DNA of 28,862 bases from Trueperaceae bacterium (GTDB taxonomy: Bacteria > Deinococcota > Deinococci > Deinococcales > Trueperaceae): positions 1 to 28,862 of the forward strand of contig PXAU01000394.1 in NCBI GenBank assembly GCA_003567075.1, read 5' to 3'. Positions within the stretch are counted from its first letter, which is position 1, and every line of letters begins with the position of its first letter. The notes beneath the pieces were generated by a model. That model had not been told where the DNA came from and made no database searches. It saw only the letters and a list, made by a program, of their open reading frames with translations. The position numbers and the translations under genes were made by a program. Below, in pieces: positions 6,397 through 14,708 of the stretch.

Positions 6397-8448
6397 TTAC
6401 ACCTCGCGTACGTCCACCAGCATGTGCACCACAGGTGCGTAGGTCTCGACCGTGTCGAGCAGCGCGCCGGAGGGCGCGTACTTGCGGATCAGGTGGCCGC
6501 CCCGCCGCGCCACGTACAGCACGCCCGAGCTGTCGACGCCCATGTCGAGGAGTTGGTCGCTGGCCTCGCCCTGCAGCTTCTCGAAGACGTAGGTGGTGCC
6601 GAGCTTGCCTGCTGGCGTGACGCACCGGATCTTGCCGCTGGTGGCGTCGCTGACGTACAGCGCGCCATCTCGCCCCACGGTGAAACCGTCGAGCAGACGC
6701 ATGCCGGGCCGGTCACCGCCGAGCCGGAAGGCCCAGCGCGTCTCGTACGCGCCGTCGGCCGTCAGGCGCTGCACCTGACGGTTGCCGTAGTCGAGCACGA
6801 ACACGTGCCCTTCGGGACCGACGAGCAGCTGGCGGGGGTCGTTGAAGCTCCCCTGGCCGTGGCCGCGTCCGCCGAAGCGGCCGAGGACGCCGCCGTCGGG
6901 GTCGAAGCGGGTGATGGTGTGCGTCTCGCTGTCGAGCACGTAGACGCTGCCGTCGCGCGCGACGGCCAGGGCGGCTGGGTAGAGCAGCTCGCCGGGCTGC
7001 ATGCCGTAGCCGCCGAAGGTGGCGACCACGTGCCCCTCGGGACTGCGTTTGGCGATCATGTGGTGGCGCTCTTGGCCCACCCGGTACTCGAAGCTCGCCA
7101 TGTAGAGATGCCCATCTGGGCTGGCGGCCACCGCCACCGGCGCGGTCGAGAAGGCTGGCTCGCCGACCCCGAGGTCGCCCAGCGACACGTGCAGGTTGCC
7201 CTCGAGGTCGAGCACGCGGACCACACCCTGGCGCGAGTTGACGGTAAGCACGATGCGGTCACCCAGGTCGTCGGCGTGGCCCTCGCTCAGGTCGATGCCG
7301 CTCAGCGCTTCGGCCACGTCGGCAAGCGCCGGCCGATCGTCGGGATCCTTGGCGATCATCCGCATCACCAGCGAATCGAGCGACTTGGGCACCCGCAGGT
7401 TGAGTTGCCGCGGTGGCGGCGGCGTCTGGAAGATCTGTTGGTGCACGATGGCCTCGTAGCCACCCTTGAAGGCGGTCTGACCCGTCAGCATCTCGTAGAA
7501 CACGAGACCCAACGAGTAGATGTCGCTGCGGTGGTCGATCTTCAGGCCGCGCGCCTGCTCGGGCGACATGTAGACCGGCGTGCCCACCCGCGCACCGGTC
7601 ATGGTCAGGCGTGACAGTACCTTCCCCCCGGCGATGCCGAAGTCCATCAGCTTGACCGCCTCGTCGCGCAGCACCTGCGTGCCGTCCGCGGACGTGGTCA
7701 CGCCGCCCTCGAGGATCATGATGTTGGCCGGCTTGATGTCGCGGTGGATGATACCGGCGGCGTGGATGTGCTGCAGGGCGATCGCCACGCGCTGCATCAC
7801 GGCCACGGACAGCTCGATGCTGAGATCACCACCCTCGACGTACCCTTCCAACGAACGGCCGTGCACGTACTCCATGGCCATGTAGTGCTGTGGCCCCAAG
7901 CTGCCGTGCTCGAAGGTCCGAACGATGTTGACGTGATCGAGACGCTGCGCCACCTCCGCCTCGCGGTGGAAGCGGCGGATGAACTTGGCGTCGGCGACGT
8001 ACTGCTCCATCGGCACCTTGAGCGCGACCATCTGAGCGTCCTGCACGCGCTTGGCCTTGAACACCGAGGCCATCCCGCCGGACCCGATCTTCTCCAAGAT
8101 CTCGTACCCCGGTATGGCCAGCAGGTCGCTGCCGCCGGGCAGGACCACCGGCTCGCCGCCCTTGGTCAGCGTGCGACGCCGTTTAGCGCCGATGGGCGGG
8201 TTGGCTCGATGGCGCCTCGCCGGCGCCACGCGACTGTTCCGATAGGCGACGACGCCGGCTGGCACCAGCAGGCCCAGGGCCAGGCCGTAGGCGATCAAGG
8301 GGCCGATGGCGCGGTCCAGTCCGCCAAGGTACAGGCTGGCCCCGGCGAGCGTGACCGACAGCAGCAGCAGCACCAGCAGCAGCCACTGCGGCACCCGCAA
8401 CAGCAACAGCACCGCCACGACGGCCAACACCGCCAGCGCCATCGTCAT
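6397..8448 (-). CDS. Membrane Ser/Thr protein kinase with C-terminal NHL beta-propeller
   Basis: 683 aa. Two or three hydrophobic segments occupy about 3-17, 21-42 and 47-69, followed by an Arg-rich stretch (70-92) that should face the cytosol. The Hanks-type kinase domain covers about 115-385: GSGGMASV glycine loop at 122-129, Lys144, Glu163, HRDIKPAN with Asp237 and Asn242, DFG at 269-271, SPEQARG at 295-301. From about 400 to 683 are NHL/six-bladed propeller repeats (SPDGHLYMA, ARDGSVYVLDS, GPEGHVFVLDYGNRQVQRL and others). All catalytic residues are present, so it should be active. There is no membrane segment between kinase and propeller, unlike mycobacterial PknD. The ATG at 8448 overlaps the phosphatase TGA (ATGA) and has GGAGG just upstream, so kinase and phosphatase are made together. 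Confidence 0.85.
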   Translation of the reverse strand: MTMALAVLAVVAVLLLLRVPQWLLLVLLLLSVTLAGASLYLGGLDRAIGPLIAYGLALGLLVPAGVVAYRNSRVAPARRHRANPPIGAKRRRTLTKGGEPVVLPGGSDLLAIPGYEILEKIGSGGMASVFKAKRVQDAQMVALKVPMEQYVADAKFIRRFHREAEVAQRLDHVNIVRTFEHGSLGPQHYMAMEYVHGRSLEGYVEGGDLSIELSVAVMQRVAIALQHIHAAGIIHRDIKPANIMILEGGVTTSADGTQVLRDEAVKLMDFGIAGGKVLSRLTMTGARVGTPVYMSPEQARGLKIDHRSDIYSLGLVFYEMLTGQTAFKGGYEAIVHQQIFQTPPPPRQLNLRVPKSLDSLVMRMIAKDPDDRPALADVAEALSGIDLSEGHADDLGDRIVLTVNSRQGVVRVLDLEGNLHVSLGDLGVGEPAFSTAPVAVAASPDGHLYMASFEYRVGQERHHMIAKRSPEGHVVATFGGYGMQPGELLYPAALAVARDGSVYVLDSETHTITRFDPDGGVLGRFGGRGHGQGSFNDPRQLLVGPEGHVFVLDYGNRQVQRLTADGAYETRWAFRLGGDRPGMRLLDGFTVGRDGALYVSDATSGKIRCVTPAGKLGTTYVFEKLQGEASDQLLDMGVDSSGVLYVARRGGHLIRKYAPSGALLDTVETYAPVVHMLVDVREV

Positions 8449-9209
8449 GGGACCTCCACCACCACGAGCGTGATGTTGTCGTGCCCGCCGCGCTCGTTCG
8501 CGCGCGCCAGGAGGTACTCGACCACGTGCTGACGGTCGCGCGTGGCGCGGAGCTCGGCCAGGATCTCCTCGGGTTCCACCAGGCCGTGCAGCCCATCGGT
8601 CGAGAGCACGTAGATGTCGCCCGGCCGCACATCGAAATCGGCCAGGTCGGGCACTACCTGCTGCCGCGTGCCGAGCGCCCGGGGGATGAGGTTGCGCCAC
8701 TCGTGCTCCTGCGCCTCCTCCTCCGTGAGGACGCCCTTCTCGATCTGCTCCTCCACCCAGGAGTGGTCCTTGGTGAGCTGGTAGATGATGTCGCGCCGCA
8801 CCATGAAGGCGCGTGAATCGCCGACGTGCCCGAGGTACCCGCGTCCACCCAGCATGGCCAGGCAGGTCAGCGTGGTGCCCATGCCGCGGCGCCGCTCGCT
8901 GGAGGTCGCGAGCGCGTAGACGCGCCGGTTTGCCAAGCGGATGGCCTTGTCGACCAGCGACCCGACCGGCACCACCGTGTGGCCGGCGTTGATCTCGTCA
9001 GTGTAGCGCCGGAAGCTCTCGTCCAGCACCTCCATCGCGACCTTGCTGGCGACCTCGCCCGCGGCCGCCCCACCCATGCCATCGGCGACGGCGAAGAGGT
9101 CGAGGCTGGCGCGACCGACCGGGAACGACCACACGCGGTGGTAGTCCTCGTTGAGGGGACGGACCCGGCCTACGTCCGAACCGTGGCCGACGATGAGACC
9201 GCTTCGCAC
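8445..9209 (-). CDS. PP2C-family Ser/Thr protein phosphatase
   Basis: 254 aa from GTG. Family motifs appear in order: DVGRVRPLNEDY (12-23), AVADGMGGAAAGE (40-52), GHVGDSRAF, LTKDHSW, STDGLHGLVE with Asp205, and HDNITLVVVEV with Asp244. Asp43, Asp205 and Asp244 are the expected Mn/Mg ligands, so it should be an active cytosolic phosphatase that reverses phosphorylation by the kinase encoded directly after it. The GTG at 9209 is preferred over upstream codons because the conserved domain begins within a few residues and because a TACACT box lies exactly six bases upstream; no Shine-Dalgarno is present, suggesting a leaderless message. It lacks a membrane segment. Confidence 0.88.
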   Translation of the reverse strand: MRSGLIVGHGSDVGRVRPLNEDYHRVWSFPVGRASLDLFAVADGMGGAAAGEVASKVAMEVLDESFRRYTDEINAGHTVVPVGSLVDKAIRLANRRVYALATSSERRRGMGTTLTCLAMLGGRGYLGHVGDSRAFMVRRDIIYQLTKDHSWVEEQIEKGVLTEEEAQEHEWRNLIPRALGTRQQVVPDLADFDVRPGDIYVLSTDGLHGLVEPEEILAELRATRDRQHVVEYLLARANERGGHDNITLVVVEVP

Positions 9210-9215
9210 GCGGTG

Positions 9216-9221
9216 AGTGTA
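9216..9221 (-). promoter_or_regulatory. -10 box, probably leaderless (phosphatase-kinase operon)
   Basis: On the minus strand TACACT ends six bases before the GTG start at 9209. The preceding TG of the extended box is absent (CGG instead). No Shine-Dalgarno sequence is seen. Confidence 0.5.
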
Positions 9222-9255
9222 CCGTGCAAGCGCCGAAGCGAGGCCGTGAACCGCG

Positions 9256-9297
9256 CTGCCGGCCGTGCAGCGCCGCCGGCAGCGGCAGCGCACGGCC
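9256..9297. other. Two overlapping, mutually exclusive GC hairpins
   Basis: CTGCCGGC (9256-9263) can pair with GCCGGCAG (9275-9282), and GGCCGTGC (9261-9268) can pair with GCACGGCC (9290-9297). The two 8-bp stems share bases and cannot form together. They lie between the DsbA-fold gene stop (9331) and the phosphatase promoter (9221), so a terminator role for the leftward operon is plausible. No T-tract follows. Confidence 0.35.
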
Positions 9298-9330
9298 GCC
9301 GGCGGCGGCGGCACGTGGTCGCCGGCGGCG

Positions 9331-9960
9331 TCAGTCGAGCCGAGCGCGTGGCCGGCGAACGGTCTCGAGGTAGGGGTAGCGCGTCAGCATCTCGTGAAAG
9401 CCCCGGAAGAGCGCCACCGCCTCGGCGCGATCCGACGGCAGCTCGCGCAACCGGAAGTACGCCGCGTGCCCACCGGGGAAGGCGAAGGTCGGCGTCCCGA
9501 ACACGTCCTCGCGCGCCGCCCGACAATGCTCGTGCGCCAGCACCGTGCGCAGTTCGGGATCGTCGAAGTCTTGCTCGAAGCAGGCCAGGTGCAGCCGCGC
9601 CTGCTCGGCGCAGGCCAGCATGAGGCTGCGGGTGAGCGGTGCCCGGTCGCGGTGCCTGGCCCGCAGCAGCGCCAAGCGGAAGCGATCGAAGGCCTCGCGT
9701 CCCTGCTTACGGGCCGCCGTCGAGGCCAGGAAGGGCAGCAAGCCCTTGCAGCCGGTCTCGTCGCCGTCGTCGAGCTTCTGGTTCCATACGTGCCACGCTT
9801 TCGACCCGCGGTAGTTCGCCTGGTAGAGGCTGAAGTGGCGCCAGTCGAAACGTAATCCGAGCTCGTCTGCGACGAGCTCGGCCACCTCGGCGCCGCGCCA
9901 GGCGTAGGGACAGAGGTAATCGAAGTAGACGGCGACGGCACCGTATCGCATCGTGCCCAT
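9331..9960 (-). CDS. DsbA-fold (FrnE-like) thioredoxin-superfamily protein
   Basis: 209 aa. The N-terminus gives a beta strand followed by YFDYLCPYAWRG (12-23), and the C-terminal part has the cis-proline motif GTPTFAF. This is the DsbA/FrnE/2-hydroxychromene-2-carboxylate isomerase family. The usual CxxC is C17-P-Y-A20, so the second cysteine is missing and simple dithiol oxidoreductase activity is unlikely; a glutathione- or bacillithiol-linked transferase or isomerase-like role is possible. No signal peptide is present, so it should be cytosolic. The start is either ATG at 9960 or ATG at 9951; neither has a clear ribosome binding site or -10 box. It lies downstream of DUF3467 with a 113-base gap and could be cotranscribed with it. 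Confidence 0.7.
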   Translation of the reverse strand: MGTMRYGAVAVYFDYLCPYAWRGAEVAELVADELGLRFDWRHFSLYQANYRGSKAWHVWNQKLDDGDETGCKGLLPFLASTAARKQGREAFDRFRLALLRARHRDRAPLTRSLMLACAEQARLHLACFEQDFDDPELRTVLAHEHCRAAREDVFGTPTFAFPGGHAAYFRLRELPSDRAEAVALFRGFHEMLTRYPYLETVRRPRARLD

Positions 9961-10073
9961 GACACCGTGCGCCGCCCGTCAGCCAGGTCGTGCGGCACAC
10001 ATGTGGACCTCACCCCACGCTCACGCGCCCCCGACCCGTCCAGCGGCTCGCTCTGCTCCCTCGCTCCGCAACC

Positions 10074-10388
10074 TCAGTTGCTGGTCTCGGGATCGTGCGG
10101 CGTCGGCAGCGGCCGCTCGGGGATGGTGCCGTGGCGGGCCTCGTAGCGCGAGACGTTGTCGGCCAGCGTCCGCAGCAGCGCCTTGGCGTGCTGCGGGCTG
10201 GTGATCACGCGGCTCAGCACCCGCACCGGCTGGCGCGGGTAGGCGAAGGCGAAATCGAGGATGAAGGCGTCGTCGGTGTGGGTGACCACCGCCGCGTTGG
10301 CGAAGCGCCCCTTGGCGGTGTCGGCGTCGATCTCCAGCTTCAACTGCTGCGTGCCGGGGCGGGGGTTGGAGCTGCGGTCGTTCGCCAT
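10074..10388 (-). CDS. DUF3467 family protein
   Basis: 104 aa. The core matches the DUF3467 pattern: GRFANAAVVTHTDDAFILDFAFAYP (about 27-51), then VLSRVITSPQHAKALLRTLADNVSRYEARHG (about 56-86). Proteins of this family are small and cytosolic and have no established function. The start is well supported by AAGGAG at 10396-10401, seven bases before ATG. It follows two roadblock/LC7 genes on the same strand after a 29-base gap, so it is likely part of their operon. It has no membrane segment or metal-binding motif. Confidence 0.8.
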   Translation of the reverse strand: MANDRSSNPRPGTQQLKLEIDADTAKGRFANAAVVTHTDDAFILDFAFAYPRQPVRVLSRVITSPQHAKALLRTLADNVSRYEARHGTIPERPLPTPHDPETSN

Positions 10389-10417
10389 GGTTGGGCTCCT
10401 TCGGCGCGCGGGCGCGC

Positions 10418-10813
10418 TTACTCGAGGTCTCGGCTTGCAGCGGCGGCGTGCGCAACCACCCGCGGCAGTTGGAAGCGGACGCGGCCCAGGTCGGCCAACG
10501 CCGACAAGCGTACGGTCAACACCACCTGTACCTCACCTGGGTCGGTCGAACCCGGCGACCTCTGGACCGGCACCAGCACCACCGGCCCCCCCCGGTACTC
10601 GATCACCGCTTGCTCCAGGCCACCGCCGACGAAGCCACCCAGCACGCGCGAGGCCGACAGCGCCGCGGCCACCAGCGCGCCCGCCTCGGCGAAGCCCGGC
10701 GGCTCGCGCTCACCGGAGGCGAGCACCTCGCCGTTCAGGTCGACCACCGCCGCGGCCAGGACGCCCCGGATCGCCAACAGTTCCTGCACCACCTGCTCGA
10801 GGCTGCTCCTCAT
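10418..10813 (-). CDS. Roadblock/LC7-domain protein (second of pair)
   Basis: 131 aa. The sequence begins LEQVVQELLAIRGVLAAAVVDLNGEVLASG, the helix-strand-turn-strand opening of roadblock/LC7 (MglB-like) domains, then has a central helix rich in small residues (ALVAAALSASRVLGGF) and paired strands (QAVIEYRGGPVVLVPV). Such proteins dimerise and act on small Ras-like GTPases such as MglA, or as scaffold subunits. No GTPase gene is next to it here. Its ATG overlaps the TGA of the upstream roadblock gene (ATGA at 10810-10813), which suggests that the two products are made in equal amounts and may form a heterodimer. Confidence 0.7.
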   Translation of the reverse strand: MRSSLEQVVQELLAIRGVLAAAVVDLNGEVLASGEREPPGFAEAGALVAAALSASRVLGGFVGGGLEQAVIEYRGGPVVLVPVQRSPGSTDPGEVQVVLTVRLSALADLGRVRFQLPRVVAHAAAASRDLE

Positions 10814-11208
10814 GCCACCAACTCCCGCACCTGCGCCGCCGCGTCGGCGAGCGCGCCCGCGGCCCGTCCCTCGTCGGTCGCCGGCGACGCGACCAGCAGC
10901 AAGTAGTGCTGCGCGGTGACGTGGCGCACGAAGACCAGCCGCGCCTCGCTACGGACGTGCAGTGCTTCGATGGGCCCGCCCGCCAGCGCGTCGGCGACCG
11001 CCCGGCGTGCGCCTGCGAGGGTGGTGGTGAGCTCTGCGACGCACACCGCCACGTCGGGCACGCCGCTCCCCTCGGCAGCGTCCACGGACGCGCGGCTCGA
11101 CGCCGGGTGCTGCTCCACCACCAACCCATCCATGCCACCGACGCCTGCCACGGCGGCACCGTCCACCTGTGTCAGCAGGCCCTCCAGGATCGCTTCCAGG
11201 CTGCGCAT
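10810..11208 (-). CDS. Roadblock/LC7-like protein (first of pair)
   Basis: 132 aa. LEAILEGLLTQVDGAAVAGVGGMDGLVVEQ at the N-terminus and RLVFVRHVTAQHYLLLVASP toward the end fit the roadblock/LC7 fold, though less closely than its neighbour; a Ser/Ala-rich insertion follows the second strand. Probable cytosolic regulator of a small GTPase encoded elsewhere, by family inference. The ATG at 11208 is chosen over the GTG three bases earlier because TGA-TAGACT on this strand ends exactly six bases before the ATG, the spacing seen at other genes here. It is the first gene of a leftward operon with the second roadblock gene and DUF3467. Confidence 0.6.
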   Translation of the reverse strand: MRSLEAILEGLLTQVDGAAVAGVGGMDGLVVEQHPASSRASVDAAEGSGVPDVAVCVAELTTTLAGARRAVADALAGGPIEALHVRSEARLVFVRHVTAQHYLLLVASPATDEGRAAGALADAAAQVRELVA

Positions 11209-11214
11209 CACGGG

Positions 11215-11223
11215 AGTCTATCA
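11215..11223 (-). promoter_or_regulatory. Extended -10 promoter, probably leaderless (roadblock operon)
   Basis: Minus strand TGA-TAGACT, six bases before ATG at 11208. It faces away from the nucleoside phosphorylase promoter at 11257-11265, giving a compact divergent control region. Confidence 0.6.
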
Positions 11224-11256
11224 CCGGCCCCGTCACGGCGCCGGACGCCGCTGCCC

Positions 11257-11265
11257 TGCTATCGT
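11257..11265 (+). promoter_or_regulatory. Extended -10 promoter, probably leaderless (nucleoside phosphorylase)
   Basis: TGC-TATCGT followed by GCCGGC and the GTG start at 11272. There is no Shine-Dalgarno sequence. Confidence 0.6.
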
Positions 11266-11271
11266 GCCGGC

Positions 11272-11994
11272 GTGAGCCAACTCCACGTGCGTGCACCCTC
11301 GGGGGCCGTGGCCGAGTACGTGCTCTTGCCCGGCGACCCGAACCGCGCCACCCGCATCGCCGATGCCTTCCTCGATGACGTGGTGCGCTACAACGACCAC
11401 CGCCAACTGCTGGGCTACACGGGCCACTATCGGGGTCTGCGCGTCAGCGTCCAGGCCACCGGCATGGGCTGCCCCAGCCTCGCGATCGTGGCCGAGGAAC
11501 TCGTCCGGTTGGGTGCGCGGCGCCTGGTGCGCGTTGGCACCGCCGGCATCGTGGCCGAGCAGGTGCGGCCTGGCGAGGGGATCGTCGCCACCGGCGCCGT
11601 CGCCAACGACGGCACCACCCGCCAGTACCTGCGCGGCGCCTCCTACGCGCCGGTCGCCGACCACGCGGTGGTGCGGGCGCTGGTCGACGCCGGCACGGCC
11701 GCCGGCGCCCGGCCGCACGTGGGTCTCATCCAAACGGAGGACGCCTTCTACGCCACCGGCCCCGAGGACGTGCCAGACCTGCGTGCTCGGGGCGTGCTGG
11801 CCATCGAGATGGAAGCCAGCGCGCTCTTCCTGATCGCGGCGCTGCGCGGCGTCAAGGCTGGTTGTGCGCTCGTCGCGAGCAACCACATCGGCGACGCGGC
11901 CTTCGTGCCACAGAGCGTGCTCGACGCCGGCGTCGAGACCATGACCCGCATCGCGCTCGACGCTGGCGTGGCGCTGGCCGGGCCGGAGGCCTGA
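11272..11994 (+). CDS. deoD: Purine nucleoside phosphorylase, PNP/UDP family
   Basis: 240 aa from GTG. Conserved features are LLPGDPNRATRIA, YTGHYRGLRVSVQATGMGCPS, RLVRVGTAGIV (phosphate site) and LAIEMEASALF (ribose-binding Met-Glu). It is a cytosolic, probably hexameric enzyme that splits nucleosides with phosphate in purine salvage. The base-contact loop reads S203-N204-H205, where E. coli DeoD has Asp204; Asn at this position is associated with preference for 6-oxopurines (guanosine, inosine) in Thermus PNP, so that specificity is suggested. I do not see a clear counterpart of E. coli Arg217. Uridine phosphorylase is the main alternative but its signature base-binding loop is absent. The next gene starts one base after its stop. 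Confidence 0.8.
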   Translation: MSQLHVRAPSGAVAEYVLLPGDPNRATRIADAFLDDVVRYNDHRQLLGYTGHYRGLRVSVQATGMGCPSLAIVAEELVRLGARRLVRVGTAGIVAEQVRPGEGIVATGAVANDGTTRQYLRGASYAPVADHAVVRALVDAGTAAGARPHVGLIQTEDAFYATGPEDVPDLRARGVLAIEMEASALFLIAALRGVKAGCALVASNHIGDAAFVPQSVLDAGVETMTRIALDAGVALAGPEA

Positions 11995-11995
11995 G

Positions 11996-12862
11996 GTGCG
12001 CGGCGCCACCGACGCAGCCGTGGTAACCGTGTTGGGTGCCGGCACCATGGGCGCCGGCATCGCCCAGGCCTGCGTGCTCGCCGGGCACCACGTGCACCTG
12101 GTGGACGCCGAGCTGACGGCGCTGGAGCGCGGCGAGGCAGCCGTGCGCAACGGCCTGGAGCGCCTCGTGCAGAAGGCGCAGCTCGAGCAGGCGGGGGTCG
12201 AACGCGGCTTGGCCCTGCTGCTACCGACCACCGACCTCCCCGCCGCCGTCGCCGCTGCCGAAGTCGTCATCGAGGCCGTCAGCGAGGATCTCGAGGTCAA
12301 GCGCTCGCTGTGGCGACTCGTCGGCGCGCACGCGCGCCCGGGCAGCCTCCTCACCACCAACACCAGCAGCCTCTCGGTCACCGAGATCGCCGCCTTCGGC
12401 CCGGATCCGGCGGGCACCTGCGGCCTGCACTTCTTCAACCCGGTCGCGGTGCTGCCGCTGGTCGAGGTGGTGCGTGGCGAGCGCAGCAGCGAAGCCACCA
12501 TCGAGCGGGCCGTGGCCTTCGCCACGGCCATCGGCAAGACGCCGATCGTCTGCCGCGACACGCCCGGCTTCGTCGTCAACCGCCTTCTCATCCCGTACGT
12601 GAACGACGCGGTGCAGGCGCTCGACGAGGGCGTGGTCGGGGCGCGCGACATGGACGCCGCCATGACGCTCGGTGCGAACCTGCCGATCGGTCCGCTGGCG
12701 CTCGCCGATCTGATCGGTCTGGACGTGACCCTCGCGGCCATCGAGGCGCTGCACCGGGAGACCGGCGATCCCCGCTACCGCCCCGCCCCCCTGCTGCGGC
12801 GCATGGTGCGCGCGGGCAAGCTCGGCCGCAAGAGCGGCGAGGGTTTCCATCGCTACGCCTGA
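11996..12862 (+). CDS. hbd: 3-hydroxyacyl-CoA (3-hydroxybutyryl-CoA) dehydrogenase
   Basis: 288 aa from GTG, the single-domain-pair length of Hbd/PaaH enzymes. The NAD-binding loop GAGTMG lies at 14-19, then an acidic VDAE at the end of the second strand, VIEAVSEDLEVK, TNTSSLSVTEIA, and the catalytic H145-F-F-N148-P motif followed by VLPLVEVV. The C-terminal dimerisation domain has DTPGFVVNRLLIPY and DLIGLDV, and ends KSGEGFHRYA. It oxidises 3-hydroxyacyl-CoA to 3-ketoacyl-CoA with NAD+ in the cytosol, between the enoyl-CoA hydratase encoded downstream and the thiolase at 16627-17778. The start is one base after the phosphorylase stop, so cotranscription is likely even though the functions differ. 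Confidence 0.9.
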   Translation: MRGATDAAVVTVLGAGTMGAGIAQACVLAGHHVHLVDAELTALERGEAAVRNGLERLVQKAQLEQAGVERGLALLLPTTDLPAAVAAAEVVIEAVSEDLEVKRSLWRLVGAHARPGSLLTTNTSSLSVTEIAAFGPDPAGTCGLHFFNPVAVLPLVEVVRGERSSEATIERAVAFATAIGKTPIVCRDTPGFVVNRLLIPYVNDAVQALDEGVVGARDMDAAMTLGANLPIGPLALADLIGLDVTLAAIEALHRETGDPRYRPAPLLRRMVRAGKLGRKSGEGFHRYA

Positions 12863-12938
12863 GCCGCCGGAGCAAGGCCTCCGAGCTCGTGCACCCGCGC
12901 GACCGGCGCGCCGCCCGCCTTTCGACGGAGGATGGACG

Positions 12939-13745
<807 letters not shown>

Positions 13746-13765
13746 GCGCGGCCAGCGCCGCCAAG

Positions 13766-13781
13766 GGCCGGCGTACCGGCC
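13766..13781. terminator. Hairpin in convergent gap (candidate terminator)
   Basis: GGCCGG-CGTA-CCGGCC, a perfect 6-bp stem 20 bases after the hydratase stop and before the convergent DUF1028 stop. No T-tract on either strand. Confidence 0.35.
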
Positions 13782-13810
13782 GCCATCGGACGTGCCTGCG
13801 CGCGCCATCG

Positions 13811-13834
13811 GGCAGCGCCAGCCTGGCGCCCTTC
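13811..13834 (+). terminator. Hairpin with CCCTTC tail (candidate terminator)
   Basis: GCGCCA-GCC-TGGCGC (13815-13829) is a perfect 6-bp stem with a 3-nt loop, followed by CCTTC. It is the second hairpin between the convergent hydratase and DUF1028 genes, and it overlaps the end of the latter. Confidence 0.35.
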
Positions 13835-14702
13835 AGCGCGCCCGCACGCGCTCGAGATGCTCGAGCACGGCACGATCGATGCGGCCTGGCTCAGCCAGCC
13901 GCTCCTCGAGATTCTCGACGCCCGCCAGCGTGCGCAGCGAGCCCTCGGCCGCGTCGTCCCAGCGCGATCCCACCTCGTAGCCGGCCGCGCGCAACACGGC
14001 CAGCAAGCGCGCTTCCACCTCTCCCTCGATGGGCAGCAGGTCGTCCTCGCTCGGTTGGCCGAAGAACAGCCGCTGCAGCGCCAGCAGCTGGGCCAGGCGC
14101 GGGACGGGATCGGGGTCGTCGTCGACCCGCAGGTCGATGTAGCGGTCGTTCATGCCGCCGTAGCCACCCTCCGCGCGCACCACCAGCAGCGCCGCAGACT
14201 GACGGCCGCGCGCGTCTCCGCCGGCTTGATCGCCGGCCGCGAGCGCGCTCGCCAGGCGCTCGGGCAGCGGACCGCGGGCGCCCTCGAAGGTCTCCACTAG
14301 CGCCTCGATCACCTCGGGGCCTGCCAACAGGTTGCCTTGCGCTGCGTACCCGTCGCCCGCCCTACCGCCGGCCCAAGGGTGGCAGTCGTCCCCCGTGAAG
14401 CTGACCGCCCGGCCGGCGGCGTCGACCAGGCCGTACTGGCGCAAGCCGATCTGGTCGTCGGTGGCCTGCAATGCCTGGTCGATCAGGTCGAGCGGGACGC
14501 CGGCGCGCAGCGCTCGCACCACCCGAGGACCGTAGCTGGTGTTGGCGTACGACTGCGTGGCCACCGCGCCGACGTCGGCCAGCGCGTAGGGTACGACGGC
14601 CCCCACGGCCAGGAACTTCGATGCGGTGGCGACGCCAAGGTCGCCGCTCTCGGGGTCGCGGGCGACGAGCGAGAAGGTGCTGATCCAGCGCGAGGTCGGC
14701 AT
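13833..14702 (-). CDS. DUF1028 family protein
   Basis: 289 aa. The N-terminal two thirds carry the DUF1028 signature: STFSLVARDPESGDLGVATASKFLAVGAVVP (positions about 8-38, written here as the recognised block), AVATQSYANTSYGP, then QGNLLAG and GDARGRQSAALLVV with an Asp-rich DDDPDPVPRL. The family has an Ntn-hydrolase-like look but no proven substrate. Residues after about 205 form an Arg/Glu/Leu-rich helical tail of the kind found in many members. No signal peptide is seen. The ATG at 14702 is backed by TGG-TAGGCT on the same strand, six bases upstream. It is transcribed divergently from the alpha/beta hydrolase gene and no neighbour explains its role. Confidence 0.8.
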   Translation of the reverse strand: MPTSRWISTFSLVARDPESGDLGVATASKFLAVGAVVPYALADVGAVATQSYANTSYGPRVVRALRAGVPLDLIDQALQATDDQIGLRQYGLVDAAGRAVSFTGDDCHPWAGGRAGDGYAAQGNLLAGPEVIEALVETFEGARGPLPERLASALAAGDQAGGDARGRQSAALLVVRAEGGYGGMNDRYIDLRVDDDPDPVPRLAQLLALQRLFFGQPSEDDLLPIEGEVEARLLAVLRAAGYEVGSRWDDAAEGSLRTLAGVENLEERLAEPGRIDRAVLEHLERVRAR

Positions 14703-14708
14703 GGCGCG

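Noticed and set aside
6424..7614. Plus-strand open frame inside the kinase gene
   Set aside because: His/Val/Ala-rich shadow without family motifs; the kinase and NHL motifs are unambiguous on the other strand.
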